Assembly (NCBI GenBank): GCA_902797435.1
Contig: CADBSV010000018.1
Location: 1 to 42,279, forward strand
Reading direction: 5' to 3'
Length of the DNA stretch: 42,279 bases
Origin: an uncultured Bacteroidia bacterium
Lineage (GTDB): Bacteria; Bacteroidota; Bacteroidia; Bacteroidales; UBA932
The translations under genes and the position numbers were made by a program. The notes below the pieces were generated by a model. That model made no database searches and had not been told where the DNA came from. It saw only the letters and a program-made list of their open reading frames with translations. Of this stretch, positions 1 to 8,332 are shown one piece after another (position 1 is the first letter of the stretch; every line of letters begins with the position of its first letter).

Positions 1-114
1 ATAGAAAAAGTACCTCACGGAATCATCCACGGTAATTCCCTTCAGATTACTTTTTCCCCGCTCTTTTAGGGCGATCTTTATTCCTGCAACTATTATATTA
101 TCCAAATTATGCAC
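1..114 (-). CDS. 5' part of an unrecognised protein (continues beyond the window)
   Basis: An open frame reads from a GTG codon at 114-112 to the window edge, giving 38 codons that begin MHNLDNIIVAG and contain IALKERGKSNLKG. No ATG is available in this frame, so the GTG start is inferred from its position about 30 nt downstream of a full consensus promoter (141-171). The fragment is too short to assign to a family, and no signal peptide or membrane segment is visible in it. Confidence 0.4.
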   Translation of the reverse strand, partial: MHNLDNIIVAGIKIALKERGKSNLKGITVDDSVRYFFY

Positions 115-140
115 GATTATAAATACTATTTATAACAGTG

Positions 141-171
141 CAAATATAGTGATAATTATTAGTTTTACAAA
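141..171 (-). promoter_or_regulatory. Bacteroidota promoter for the leftmost gene
   Basis: On the minus strand a TTTG (168-171) is followed after exactly 19 nt by TATATTTG (141-148), matching the TTTG-N19-TAnnTTTG form of Bacteroidota primary-sigma promoters. It points at the GTG-started partial gene. Confidence 0.65.
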
Positions 172-243
172 TCCTGTTTGTCAATGATGCGCTAAAACTC
201 GGTTGAAAAAGTGTAAATTGCGTCAATTATCCGGTTAATGCTT

Positions 244-357
244 ATGCTCAAAGATGGCATTCTTATAGAAACCAAGCGTCTGCTGTTCAGGCCCTGGGCC
301 GATTCCGATGCGGAAGTGCTCTTCAATCAGAACAACAAACTCATCATCAAGCATTAA
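244..357 (+). pseudogene. Remnant of a GNAT-family N-acetyltransferase
   Basis: A 37-codon frame starting MLKDGILIETKRL and continuing LLFRPWADSDAEVLF has the typical start of a GNAT acetyltransferase: first beta strand with ETKRLLLRP, then a D-A-E-rich turn. The frame ends at TAA 355-357, while intact GNAT proteins run to about 160-180 residues, and I see no continuation with acetyl-CoA-binding motifs downstream. It is best read as a decayed 5' fragment and is not expected to be functional. Confidence 0.5.
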
Positions 358-458
358 CGGCACCAAAGGCCCGGGACTATATGTGCTGGAAGTATATGCG
401 TTAAAGTCCTGTAGGAGTCAACTCTGTATATGGCGTTCTCCGTATCAATCAATTTGAG

Positions 459-466
459 TATTTTTG
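459..466 (+). promoter_or_regulatory. -7 box upstream of the PCMD lipoprotein gene
   Basis: TATTTTTG fits TAnnTTTG and lies 20 nt before the ATG at 487. It decides the start: the longer open frame beginning with ATG at 430 would lie upstream of this promoter. No -33 TTTG is seen at the expected spacing. Confidence 0.5.
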
Positions 467-486
467 CAGACATAAAATACTTAACG

Positions 487-1635
487 ATGAAAAAATTGAT
501 TGCAATCCTTGCCATCCTTCTCGCTTTTGTTTCGTGTATAAAGGATGAGCCACGGAATTCGGAGTGTGACATTCTCTCGGCAGAGGTTGATGAAAGCCTT
601 GCGGAGCATTTTCACAATGCCTCGCAGATGAAGATAAGCGACATAGCTTCCAACGAACGGAGAATCGTGTTTGTGGTCCGCTCGACCGCGTCGCTGCCGG
701 CAGCCGTCAAGGTCAGCTTCACCCTTACCGAGGGGGCGACAATCGTTCCCGAAAGCGGTTCTGCCCAGGATTTTACTCACGGGCCTGTAAAATATACGGT
801 TACATCGGAAGACGGGAAATGGCACAGGGAGTACGAAGTGCTGTTCAAGGATCCTTCGCTTGTGCTGGACAAGCTTGGTTTCGAGCATTTCGAGGAAGAA
901 ACTTCACAAATCCAGTCAACCACCAGGTATCATGTTTTCTATGAAATGGACGACTCCGACAGTCCACGGAATATCTGGGCATCTGGGAATGCGGGAGTTG
1001 CCATGATGAACTCGGAATGGACTCCTGAGAAGTTTCCCACCTATGCGACTTCCGAAGGGTACAAAGGCTACGGCCTTTGCCTGAATACCCAGTCGGCCGG
1101 ATCCCTGGGTGCGCTTTTCGGCAAACCAATCGCTGCCGGGAACCTCTTTATCGGAAGGTTCATCCTCGACAAAGTAATGAGCAATCCCCTCGAAACCACC
1201 GATTTCGGCACTCCTGTCATAAAGGAGCCGGCGAGTGTGAGCGGATGGTATAAATATGCCCCGGGGCCTGTATTTACCAACAAGGATAATAAGGTGGTGG
1301 AAGGCCGCACCGACGAGGCAAACATATACGGCGTTTTCTGGCGAAACACAGACGAAGAGGGCAATGAGGTGAAGCTTGACGGTTCCAATGTCTTTACCAG
1401 CCCATATATCATCCGCAAGGCTCAGGTGGAGTCTTTGCCCGCCACGGACAGCTGGACACGTTTTGAGATGACCTTTGACGGTGAGCGGGCCGATGCCGGA
1501 ATCCTTGCCGGTCTTGGGTACAGCTTTACCCTTGTATTCTCTTCCAGCAAGGGAGGAGACGCCTTTGAAGGGGCTGTCGGCAGCACTCTTTATGTAGATG
1601 AAGTTGAAATAAAATATATGGAGGATCAGCCATGA
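487..1635 (+). CDS. PCMD-domain surface lipoprotein
   Basis: This 382-residue protein starts with a lipoprotein signal (MKKLIAILAILLAFVSC, Cys17), so it is probably lipidated and exported. After an Ig-like beta-rich region (about residues 25-125) comes a C-terminal domain (about 140-380) with features of the PCMD family (putative carbohydrate metabolism domain, PF13201): IWASGNAG, a W-T-P-E segment, LGALFGKPIAAGNLF, and SGWYKYAPGP. Such proteins are Bacteroidota outer-surface proteins near glycan-related or beta-barrel genes; the exact ligand is unknown. The ATG at 487 is preferred over the in-frame ATG at 430 because it begins the signal peptide and follows the -7 box. The stop overlaps the next start by 4 nt (ATGA), so the two genes are co-transcribed and may be translationally coupled. 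Confidence 0.8.
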   Translation: MKKLIAILAILLAFVSCIKDEPRNSECDILSAEVDESLAEHFHNASQMKISDIASNERRIVFVVRSTASLPAAVKVSFTLTEGATIVPESGSAQDFTHGPVKYTVTSEDGKWHREYEVLFKDPSLVLDKLGFEHFEEETSQIQSTTRYHVFYEMDDSDSPRNIWASGNAGVAMMNSEWTPEKFPTYATSEGYKGYGLCLNTQSAGSLGALFGKPIAAGNLFIGRFILDKVMSNPLETTDFGTPVIKEPASVSGWYKYAPGPVFTNKDNKVVEGRTDEANIYGVFWRNTDEEGNEVKLDGSNVFTSPYIIRKAQVESLPATDSWTRFEMTFDGERADAGILAGLGYSFTLVFSSSKGGDAFEGAVGSTLYVDEVEIKYMEDQP

Positions 1636-2381
1636 AAAAGAGAATAATAGTATTAGCAGCAGCTGCACTTATGTCAGTTCCGGGTTTCGCTTCCGGTATT
1701 ATTCCGGGAGATATGACCTTCAAACTGAGGGCGGCGTACAACCTGGGCGGTATGGCTCCGCTTGATATGCCGGCGGCCATCCGCAGCATCGATTCTTACA
1801 ATCTGACGGCGTCGCTGCTCCTTGGCGTCGATGCCGGATGGAATTTCGGCTCCGGATGGGGAATTCAGAGCGGGCTTCACCTCGAAAACAAGGGGATGGA
1901 GGCGGAAATATCCACCAAAGGGTATCACATGCAGATGGTGCAGGGGACAAACAGCCTCGAAGGCTTTTTTACTGGCCACGTGCATCAGTATGTCGCTGCC
2001 GTTATGCTCACAATGCCGATTCAGGCTACCTATAAACTCGGCTGCGCTACCATCAAGGCCGGTCCATACGTTTCGGCCCTTCTGAATAGAAACTTCCGTG
2101 GACTCGCATTTGACGGTTATCTGCGGCAGGGCAATCCCACCGGGCCGAAAATCATCATCGGCAACAAGGAAGGGGAGTGGGCCACCTACGATTTCAGCGA
2201 CGAGGTACGCCGGTTTCAATGCGGCCTGAATGCAGGAGCGGATTTCGACCTCTCCCGAGGCTTCGGCATCTCGGCCGACCTGAACTGGGGCCTGACCGGC
2301 CTGCTCAAGAGCAGTTTCACGGTTGTGGAGCAGGCCCTCTATCCCATCTATGCCACTATAGGAGCGTTCTACCGCTTCTGA
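1632..2381 (+). CDS. Outer-membrane beta-barrel protein, PorT-like
   Basis: This 249-residue protein has a Sec signal peptide (MKKRIIVLAAAALMSVPGFA) and then alternating hydrophobic and aromatic strands typical of the Bacteroidota outer membrane beta-barrel family (PF13568): LLLGVDAGWNFGSGWGIQSGLHLENKG near 60-85, GPYVSALLNRNF near 140-152, and a C-terminal strand ending YAITIGAFYRF-like in a terminal Phe, the usual barrel-insertion signal. It forms an operon with the preceding PCMD lipoprotein and shares its ATGA junction, suggesting a two-component surface complex. Its stop codon directly abuts the stop of the convergent DUF362-VanX gene, with no space between. The function beyond barrel is not determinable. 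Confidence 0.75.
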   Translation: MKKRIIVLAAAALMSVPGFASGIIPGDMTFKLRAAYNLGGMAPLDMPAAIRSIDSYNLTASLLLGVDAGWNFGSGWGIQSGLHLENKGMEAEISTKGYHMQMVQGTNSLEGFFTGHVHQYVAAVMLTMPIQATYKLGCATIKAGPYVSALLNRNFRGLAFDGYLRQGNPTGPKIIIGNKEGEWATYDFSDEVRRFQCGLNAGADFDLSRGFGISADLNWGLTGLLKSSFTVVEQALYPIYATIGAFYRF

Positions 2382-4049
2382 TTACTTTACAGGGAAAGAA
2401 AAATACGTATTCGGATAGGGCTCTTCGGCGAGGGTGAAATGCCACCACTCAGTAGCCAAGGGCTTGAATCCGTGCGAGAGCATTGCATTGCGCAGTATCA
2501 TGCGGTTTGCGAACTGCTCGGCAGTTATACTGCGGCCTGCGGGGCTCGCCGAATTGTCTCCGGTATAGACCCCCGTTTCGGGATTGCCGCAGAAATCCGG
2601 GTGGCTTTCGGGGCCGAACCAGTCGAAGGTGCCTCCCATATCGACCTCCTTTCCCGTGGCCATGTCGAATATGGTAAGGTCAACCGTAGAACCGCGGCTG
2701 TGCCCGGAGCGGGCCATGATATACTCCCTTTCAAAGAGTACGCTCTTGTCGAGGTCGGGATAGAAATAAGGCTTCATGGATGTGCTGCGTTTGTCGGCAG
2801 CCCAGCGCACGAAATGGTCCACGGCTTTCTGGGGACGGTAAGCGTCGTATATTTTGAGCCTGTATCCCTTGGAGACGAGTTCGTCGCTCGCAGCCCGGAG
2901 AGCCTTTGCCGCCTCGGTGGTGAGCATGGCCGTGGGGGAGAGATAACCGTCAATGCGTTCTCCCACGAAGTTGTATGTGCCGAAATACCGTATTTCAAGG
3001 ATGGCGTCTGGAATTGCGTCCGTGAGGGTTACGAAGGCATCTATGTTTTCCACTTTATATTTGCGGGAGCCGAGTCCTATGCTTTCTGCATATTCGGTTA
3101 TGTAGGTGCCGTGCTGGCGGTTGATGCGCTGCTGCAGAGGCTTTGCGTCATCTGCCGTGGTGTCGTCGTGGTTGAACACGAGATCGAGGCAGGCCTGATC
3201 GAGCGCTACGGGATCGGTGGAGGCAAGGATGCCTATGTCGGCAAGACGGGGTTCGTCAGGGTTTCCGTCGCAGTCGCAATCCACAGACATGTTGTTCATT
3301 ACGTTGATGTAGATGATGTCACGGCCATCCTGCTTGAAGTAGTTGTGGACAGCCTGCGCGGCGGATGCCATCGACTCCAGGAATGAATCCTGGTTGAGAT
3401 TGCCCATAATGCTGCCGCTGGTCCGCTTTCCGGCTGTATGGATATAAACTTTTCCCTCGGAAGAGGCGAAACCTATGCTCTGGTTCTTGAGCACTCCGCC
3501 GAAGCCACCCATCGCATGCCCCTTGAAGTGGGCGAGATTGATGACGAAATCGTAGTCTGAGATGTGGCTGCCGACCCTGTCGAACTTGATCCACTTGTCG
3601 TCTGTCACAGGAAGGTCTATGCTGCCGTCAGCGTCCATGATGTCCACCTTGGCGATTTTGTCGTAACCCCTTTCCCGGATGGCCTCAATGTGCTTTTCCG
3701 TCGTGGCCCTGTTGCCTCCGTATGCCGTGTTGCATTCGATGAGCGTGCCTCCCACTGCATCCACAAGGTCTTTTATGAGCTCAGGACTGAGGTGATGGCT
3801 CCCAGACGATTCGCCTGTGGAGATTTTGATTCCCACCCTGCCTTTGGCGGGGACGCCGAGCGCTTCGTAAATGCGGACAAGGCCCTGCGGGCTGATGTCC
3901 GAAGTGAAATATACGGTGGATTCTGCTCCTGAACCGGTTTTGCCTTTGGTGGCGGCAGCACCCTGCGAACATGACTGAGTGCCCGCGAGGATGAGGACAG
4001 CGCCCAGGGCGATGCGTAATGCAATGCGTTTGATGTTAAGAGTAGTCAT
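2382..4049 (-). CDS. Lipoprotein fusion: DUF362 domain plus VanX-like D-Ala-D-Ala dipeptidase
   Basis: This 555-residue protein begins with a lipoprotein signal (lipobox near LAGTQSC, Cys27). Residues about 43-335 match the DUF362 family: VGIKISTGE, GGTLIECNTAYGG, NLAHFKGHAMGGFGGVLKN, and ASTDPVALDQACLDL. Residues about 338-555 match peptidase family M15D (VanX/DdpX, zinc D-alanyl-D-alanine dipeptidase): YDAYRPQKAV with Arg405, SGHSRGSTVD (His450, Asp457) and EWWHF (Glu534, His537), the expected zinc ligands and catalytic Glu. The dipeptidase half is therefore likely active in the periplasm, cleaving D-Ala-D-Ala or related dipeptides from peptidoglycan turnover. The DUF362 half has no firm biochemical role; a redox or Fe-S role is often guessed but a CxxCxxCxxxC cluster is not visible. 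It is the last gene of a minus-strand operon (gap of 25 nt after the YqiA-like gene). Confidence 0.85.
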   Translation of the reverse strand: MTTLNIKRIALRIALGAVLILAGTQSCSQGAAATKGKTGSGAESTVYFTSDISPQGLVRIYEALGVPAKGRVGIKISTGESSGSHHLSPELIKDLVDAVGGTLIECNTAYGGNRATTEKHIEAIRERGYDKIAKVDIMDADGSIDLPVTDDKWIKFDRVGSHISDYDFVINLAHFKGHAMGGFGGVLKNQSIGFASSEGKVYIHTAGKRTSGSIMGNLNQDSFLESMASAAQAVHNYFKQDGRDIIYINVMNNMSVDCDCDGNPDEPRLADIGILASTDPVALDQACLDLVFNHDDTTADDAKPLQQRINRQHGTYITEYAESIGLGSRKYKVENIDAFVTLTDAIPDAILEIRYFGTYNFVGERIDGYLSPTAMLTTEAAKALRAASDELVSKGYRLKIYDAYRPQKAVDHFVRWAADKRSTSMKPYFYPDLDKSVLFEREYIMARSGHSRGSTVDLTIFDMATGKEVDMGGTFDWFGPESHPDFCGNPETGVYTGDNSASPAGRSITAEQFANRMILRNAMLSHGFKPLATEWWHFTLAEEPYPNTYFSFPVK

Positions 4050-4074
4050 AGTTGTATCCGAAATAAAGTGCCCG

Positions 4075-4653
4075 TCAGTAAAGAAGTTTGCGGATGAGAG
4101 GCTCTACGGCCGTTTTCATTATGTCGTCGTTGAGGCGGTGTCCGCCTTCGAAACGGGAGGCGTTAGGGTAATGGGCCGTGAAAATCTCGTAACCGCCTTT
4201 AACACGGTCGTCCTGAGTTCCGAACAGGCCGTAGCAGAGCTGCTTCTCTTCCGGGGTGATGCCGTCCCACTGATGGGCTTCCATTTCCTTGAGGTGGGCG
4301 ATGATGTCCTTGGTGATATGCCCTTTCTTTTCGCCGTCCTGCCGTTTGCATGCCCATTCAAAGGTGCCGATGCGCATTACGTTGTACATCTTGGACATCT
4401 CGAATGCCGGATTGACGCAGATCCGCAGGAATCCCCGCATCTGCTGGGCGTACATGCCTCCCATGCTCGATCCGACTATAAGGTCGGGCTGCTCCTTACT
4501 GCAGAAATCCCTAAGGAAGGGGAGGGCCTCCGCCGGGTCCAGAGGGATGTCGGGAGCAAGGATACGGTCGGTGATGAAGTGTTTTCGGAGCAGCAGTACG
4601 CTGCCGCTTGCGCCGGAAGAAGCGAATCCGTGGAAGTAAACTATCTTTTTCAT
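4075..4653 (-). CDS. YqiA/UPF0227-like alpha/beta-hydrolase
   Basis: A 192-residue cytoplasmic protein starting MKKIVYFHGFASSG, with the nucleophile elbow GSSMGG (Ser63), an acid in GTQDDRV (about Asp149) and a late histidine in FEGGHRLND (His172). Length and motif order fit the YqiA (UPF0227) esterase family of the alpha/beta-hydrolase fold. The family is known for esterase activity on short acyl esters; the natural substrate is unknown. Its ATG overlaps the trkA stop by 4 nt, so it belongs to the trkA operon. Confidence 0.8.
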   Translation of the reverse strand: MKKIVYFHGFASSGASGSVLLLRKHFITDRILAPDIPLDPAEALPFLRDFCSKEQPDLIVGSSMGGMYAQQMRGFLRICVNPAFEMSKMYNVMRIGTFEWACKRQDGEKKGHITKDIIAHLKEMEAHQWDGITPEEKQLCYGLFGTQDDRVKGGYEIFTAHYPNASRFEGGHRLNDDIMKTAVEPLIRKLLY

Positions 4654-6011
4654 TTGAAGAAGCGGTCGATTTCCTTGAGGGTGTCGGGCAGGGCAAAGAT
4701 GGCCACGCGGTCGTATGCTTCCACCTGGGTGTCTCCTACGGCGATATAGGCTTCGCTTCCTCGGATGATGCCGCCGATGATGGCCCCCGTCGGGAAGCCG
4801 AGGTCCTTGAGGGGTTTCTTTGTAATGGCGCTTCCGGGGGCCGCGGTGTATTCGATGACCTCAGCCGAAGTGCCCGACATGTATTTCACGAAGCGGGCCC
4901 GTCCGCTCAGGGTGAACTTGAAGATTCGTCCGGCGGTGATGAGTTTCTTGTTAATGACGCTGTCCACTCCCAGTTCTTCTGCAAGGCGCGTGTACTCGAA
5001 GTTCTCCACTTCTGCAATCGTACGGGGGATGCCAAGTTTCTTTGCAACCACGCAGGAGAGGATGTTGGTCTCGTCTTCTCCTGTGAGGGCTACGAAGGCG
5101 TCGTAGCCTGAAATGCCTTCTTCGTAGAGGAAAGAAGAATCGCGTCCGTCTCCGGTTACCACTATGATATCGTCGCTGAGTTTGTCGGCGAGGCGTACGC
5201 TGCGGTCGGGGTCTATCTCGATAATTTTTACTCCTATTCCGGCATTGGAGAGGCTCTGGGCCACCATTGCGGCTATCTGGCTGCCGCCGATTATCATTAC
5301 GTTGCTTATGGTGATGTTCTTCTTGCCGAAATGGCGTACCAGCAGGTCGAGCCCTTCGCGTTTGGCGATGGTGAACACCAGGTCGCCGTACTGGAAAACG
5401 GTGTCGAGTTTGGGGATTATGGTGTTGCCTCCCCTTGACATTGCTATTATGCGGAACTGCCCTGCGTCTTCCTTGGGGAGTTGCTGCACGAAGTCGAGCA
5501 GCTTGAGGTCGAGCATGGGAGAGTTTTCGTCCAGTTTGAAAAGCCCTATCTGGAGCCTTCCGTGTGCGAAATCCATGGTTTCGGAGAAGGTGGCATGGCG
5601 CAGCTGGTCAACAATTTCGTCGGCTGCGATACGTTCGGGATAGAACATGAGCTCTATACCCATCTCCTTGAACAGCAGCTTGTTCTCAGGCGAGAGGAAC
5701 TCCTCGTCGTTGATGCGGGCGATTACCTTTGCGGCGCCGAGATGTTTGGCCAGAAGCGCTCCCACGATGTTCATCTGCTGCTGGGCCGAAGGATACACCG
5801 CTATGAAGAGGTCGGCCTTTCCCACTTCGGCGTCGCGAAGCACGCTGATGGCGGTGGGATTGCCGTCGATGGTGAGGATATCGGCGCTGGACGCGAGGTT
5901 CTGCAGCCTCTGCGGGTTGTCGTCGATGACGGTGACCTCGTTGCCCTCGACACGGAGCATTTTTGCCAGATGGGAGCCGACCGCTCCCGCACCTTGAATG
6001 ACTACTTTCAT
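4650..6011 (-). CDS. trkA: Trk potassium uptake system, NAD-binding subunit TrkA
   Basis: The protein is 453 residues, the usual size of TrkA (about 446-458). It has two repeats of a Rossmann domain followed by an RCK-C domain: the first begins MKVVIQGAGAVGSHLAKML (GxGxxG-type loop at 7-12), the second begins near 236 with VMIIGGSQIAAMVAQSL. Conserved acids after the beta-2 strands (VTVIDDN and VKIIEID) are those that bind NAD(H). TrkA sits on the cytoplasmic face of the TrkH/TrkG channel and gates potassium uptake; no TrkH gene is in this window. A longer open frame extends upstream, but the ATG at 6011 begins the Rossmann fold and overlaps the glycosyltransferase stop by 4 nt. Confidence 0.93.
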   Translation of the reverse strand: MKVVIQGAGAVGSHLAKMLRVEGNEVTVIDDNPQRLQNLASSADILTIDGNPTAISVLRDAEVGKADLFIAVYPSAQQQMNIVGALLAKHLGAAKVIARINDEEFLSPENKLLFKEMGIELMFYPERIAADEIVDQLRHATFSETMDFAHGRLQIGLFKLDENSPMLDLKLLDFVQQLPKEDAGQFRIIAMSRGGNTIIPKLDTVFQYGDLVFTIAKREGLDLLVRHFGKKNITISNVMIIGGSQIAAMVAQSLSNAGIGVKIIEIDPDRSVRLADKLSDDIIVVTGDGRDSSFLYEEGISGYDAFVALTGEDETNILSCVVAKKLGIPRTIAEVENFEYTRLAEELGVDSVINKKLITAGRIFKFTLSGRARFVKYMSGTSAEVIEYTAAPGSAITKKPLKDLGFPTGAIIGGIIRGSEAYIAVGDTQVEAYDRVAIFALPDTLKEIDRFFK

Positions 6012-7096
6012 ATATTGAACACTTTTTTGTCGAGATAATTGAAGATTCTGCCGCCCCTTAGAAGCGCAGCCGGGATTATGCCTATTCCGGTGAGCCCTTC
6101 GGGCACTGCCGGAGAGGAAGATGCGGGTGCGGCTGCACCGGGTTCCCCGCGAAGGGAACGGAATCCCCTGTGGGCCTTGACTACTGCGGATGCGTAGCTC
6201 CATTTTCCGCTCAGGGTATAGGCCACAAAGCTGAGTCCGTCGATGACCATGCGCATCCATATCTTTACTCCTGCCTTCCTGGATGCCTTTTCCGCCGGAA
6301 GGCCTTCGGCCATGTAGGTCCTTTTAAGGTTATTCTGCAGCAGAAGCAGGTTGTTGCGGTAGTTAAGCTCCAGTTTCCAGGGAGACTTTGGGGCCAGGGT
6401 GCCGCCGCCCAGATGCCACACGAGGCTCTGCGGCACCACCGTGACCTTCCATCCGGCAAGCTGCGCCCTCCAGCAGAAGTCTATTTCTTCCATGTGGGCG
6501 AAGAAGCGGGGATCCAGCCCTCCGAGGGCTTTCCAGATGCTGCTGCGCACCATCATGCAGGCGCCGGTGCACCAGAGGACGTCTGCGGGGGAGTCGTACT
6601 GGCCGCTGTCTTCACATACCCTGCCGAGGACCCTGCCCCTGCAGAAGGGGAAGCCCCAGCGGTCGAGGTAGCCTCCGGCAGCTCCGGCATATTCGAAGCG
6701 GTTTGTCTTGATATATGAGGAGGAGTGATTTCCGGTTTTCAGGCCGTGCAGCTTCGGGCCGCATACTCCGCATCCGGGATGCGATTCCATCCAGGCAACG
6801 AGCGGTTCCAGCCAGTCTTTCGATACCAGCACATCGGAGTTTATGAGCACATAATACTCGGCCTCCAGGCCGCTCAGGGCCCTGTTGTAACCGCCGGTGA
6901 AGCCGTAGTTGGCATCGAGCGGAATGGTCTTTACCTGAGGGAACTCCGAGGTGAGCATCCCGAGGCTGCCGTCGGTGGAAGCGCTGTCTGCTACGATAAG
7001 GGAATCGCCTGCCCCTAGGCTTTCCAGCAGCGCGGGCACGAACGCCCTTAGGTATTCCCGGGTGTTCCAGTTGAGTATGACTACCGCCGTGCGCAT
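6008..7096 (-). CDS. Glycosyltransferase family 2 (rhamnosyltransferase-like)
   Basis: A 362-residue GT2 enzyme: MRTAVVILNWN at the start, VADSASTDGS (nucleotide-binding loop), NYGFTGGYNRAL, the DxD-type metal site NSDVLV, and the acceptor-side motif HMEEIDFCWRAQLAGW, ending with an amphipathic, poorly conserved tail. This arrangement fits GT2 enzymes that act on cell-surface polysaccharide or O-antigen at the cytoplasmic membrane. A start 13 codons upstream is possible, but the ATG at 7096 begins exactly at the first beta strand. It is the first gene of an operon with trkA; a weaker -7 box (GATATTTG, minus strand) lies a few bases upstream of the ATG, back to back with the promoter of the divergent gene. 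Confidence 0.85.
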   Translation of the reverse strand: MRTAVVILNWNTREYLRAFVPALLESLGAGDSLIVADSASTDGSLGMLTSEFPQVKTIPLDANYGFTGGYNRALSGLEAEYYVLINSDVLVSKDWLEPLVAWMESHPGCGVCGPKLHGLKTGNHSSSYIKTNRFEYAGAAGGYLDRWGFPFCRGRVLGRVCEDSGQYDSPADVLWCTGACMMVRSSIWKALGGLDPRFFAHMEEIDFCWRAQLAGWKVTVVPQSLVWHLGGGTLAPKSPWKLELNYRNNLLLLQNNLKRTYMAEGLPAEKASRKAGVKIWMRMVIDGLSFVAYTLSGKWSYASAVVKAHRGFRSLRGEPGAAAPASSSPAVPEGLTGIGIIPAALLRGGRIFNYLDKKVFNI

Positions 7097-7122
7097 ATCA
7101 CACAAATATCGGAATCTTTTTC

Positions 7123-7130
7123 TAATTTTG
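7123..7130 (+). promoter_or_regulatory. -7 box of the fucose-isomerase-like gene
   Basis: TAATTTTG matches TAnnTTTG and ends 7 nt before the ATG at 7138, so the transcript would be leaderless or nearly so. It lies in a 41-nt divergent intergenic space shared with the GT2 gene. Confidence 0.55.
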
Positions 7131-7137
7131 TGCAATT

Positions 7138-8331
7138 ATGCATATACTGGCCTCCAACCTCCATTCCGAAGTCGCTTCAGAGGCGATGCAGGAGCCTTTC
7201 ATAAAGGCGATTCAGTCTGCCGCGGGCAGCATTCCGGACGACATCATCTATGTCCGCACAGGCGGCACCGAGGGCCTTTTCAAGGAGCAGTTCTTTTCGG
7301 GAGGAAGGCTCAGTATCCCCGAGCCGGTAAGGCTTCTCACCAGCGGTAAAAGCAATTCGCTGGCCGCTTCGATGGAGATACTCTCTTTCCTGAGGCAGCA
7401 CGGTTGCAAAGGGGAAATCCTTCACGGAAGTCCGGAGTACATTGCCGGCAGAATCCTTCATCCGGCAGAGCTTCCCTCAGGGGAGAATCTTCTTACGGAG
7501 GTGTCTGCTGGGAAGATTCTGGCAGGGGAGAGGCTGGGAGTGGTAGGAAGACCCTCCGACTGGCTCATTTCCAGCGACGTGGACTCTGCCCGCGCCCTTG
7601 AGGTGCTGGGGCTTTCCCTGGTGGACATCCCAATGAAGGAGCTGCTCTCCGGGTTCGGGAAGCATTCTCATCCGGAGGTGACGCTGCCCCCGCTTAACGA
7701 ACCCCGCTACGGAAAGAGCATCCCTTCGGAAGACCTTTCCGATGCTCTGGACCTTTACGGGGCACTTCGGGACATTATCTCGAAGGAGAAGCTCGGAGGC
7801 CTTACAATCAGGTGCTTCGATCTGCTCACGGCGGTGCACAATACGGGCTGCATGGCACTTGCGCTGCTCAATTCCGAAGGCTTCACGGCCACCTGCGAGG
7901 GGGACGTGCCGGCTATGATATCCATGGCAATTGCCAGAAAACTTACCGGCTGCCCCGGCTTCCAGGCCAACCTGTCGCAGATTTCCGGAGACGGAGACCT
8001 TCTTTTCGCCCACTGCACGGTGCCGCTTTCGATGACCCGCAGCTGGGTCTATGACACCCATTTCGAATCGGGCTTCGGAGTAGCCGTCCATGGGGAGATT
8101 CCCGAGGGGCCGGTTACCATTTTCAAGCTTTCGCCGGATTTCCGCAGGGCCTTCATCTTCGAGGGGGAGATATGCGCCAACGATTATCAGAACAATCTAT
8201 GCCGCACACAGGTGCATATAACTGCTCCGGGAGCGGCTCCGTATTTCCTCAGCTCGCCGATTGGCAACCATCATGTGATAATACCCGGGCATGTGGCCGG
8301 CTGCCTGAGGGCGCTTCTTAATGCAGACTGA
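7138..8331 (+). CDS. L-fucose/L-arabinose isomerase-like protein
   Basis: A 397-residue cytoplasmic protein that resembles the Bacteroidota members of the L-fucose/L-arabinose isomerase-like family. Its C-terminal half contains the family signatures: RCFDLL, a CEGD motif followed by VPAMISMAIARKLTG, and a late HVAG segment. It is clearly shorter than true FucI (about 590 residues), and I cannot confirm all metal ligands (Glu, Asp, His) of FucI by eye, so calling it a genuine fucose isomerase is not justified. It overlaps nothing, and its stop is one base before the start of a broken kinase-like gene, suggesting the two were once an operon, possibly for sugar use. Confidence 0.7.
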   Translation: MHILASNLHSEVASEAMQEPFIKAIQSAAGSIPDDIIYVRTGGTEGLFKEQFFSGGRLSIPEPVRLLTSGKSNSLAASMEILSFLRQHGCKGEILHGSPEYIAGRILHPAELPSGENLLTEVSAGKILAGERLGVVGRPSDWLISSDVDSARALEVLGLSLVDIPMKELLSGFGKHSHPEVTLPPLNEPRYGKSIPSEDLSDALDLYGALRDIISKEKLGGLTIRCFDLLTAVHNTGCMALALLNSEGFTATCEGDVPAMISMAIARKLTGCPGFQANLSQISGDGDLLFAHCTVPLSMTRSWVYDTHFESGFGVAVHGEIPEGPVTIFKLSPDFRRAFIFEGEICANDYQNNLCRTQVHITAPGAAPYFLSSPIGNHHVIIPGHVAGCLRALLNAD

Positions 8332-8332
8332 T

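Noticed and set aside
430-486. Longer N-terminus for the PCMD lipoprotein starting at ATG 430
   Set aside because: It lies upstream of a -7 box at 459-466 and would put 19 non-signal residues ahead of a perfect lipoprotein signal peptide.
7138-8331. Calling the protein a true L-fucose isomerase (fucI)
   Set aside because: It is about 200 residues shorter than FucI and the full set of metal ligands could not be confirmed.
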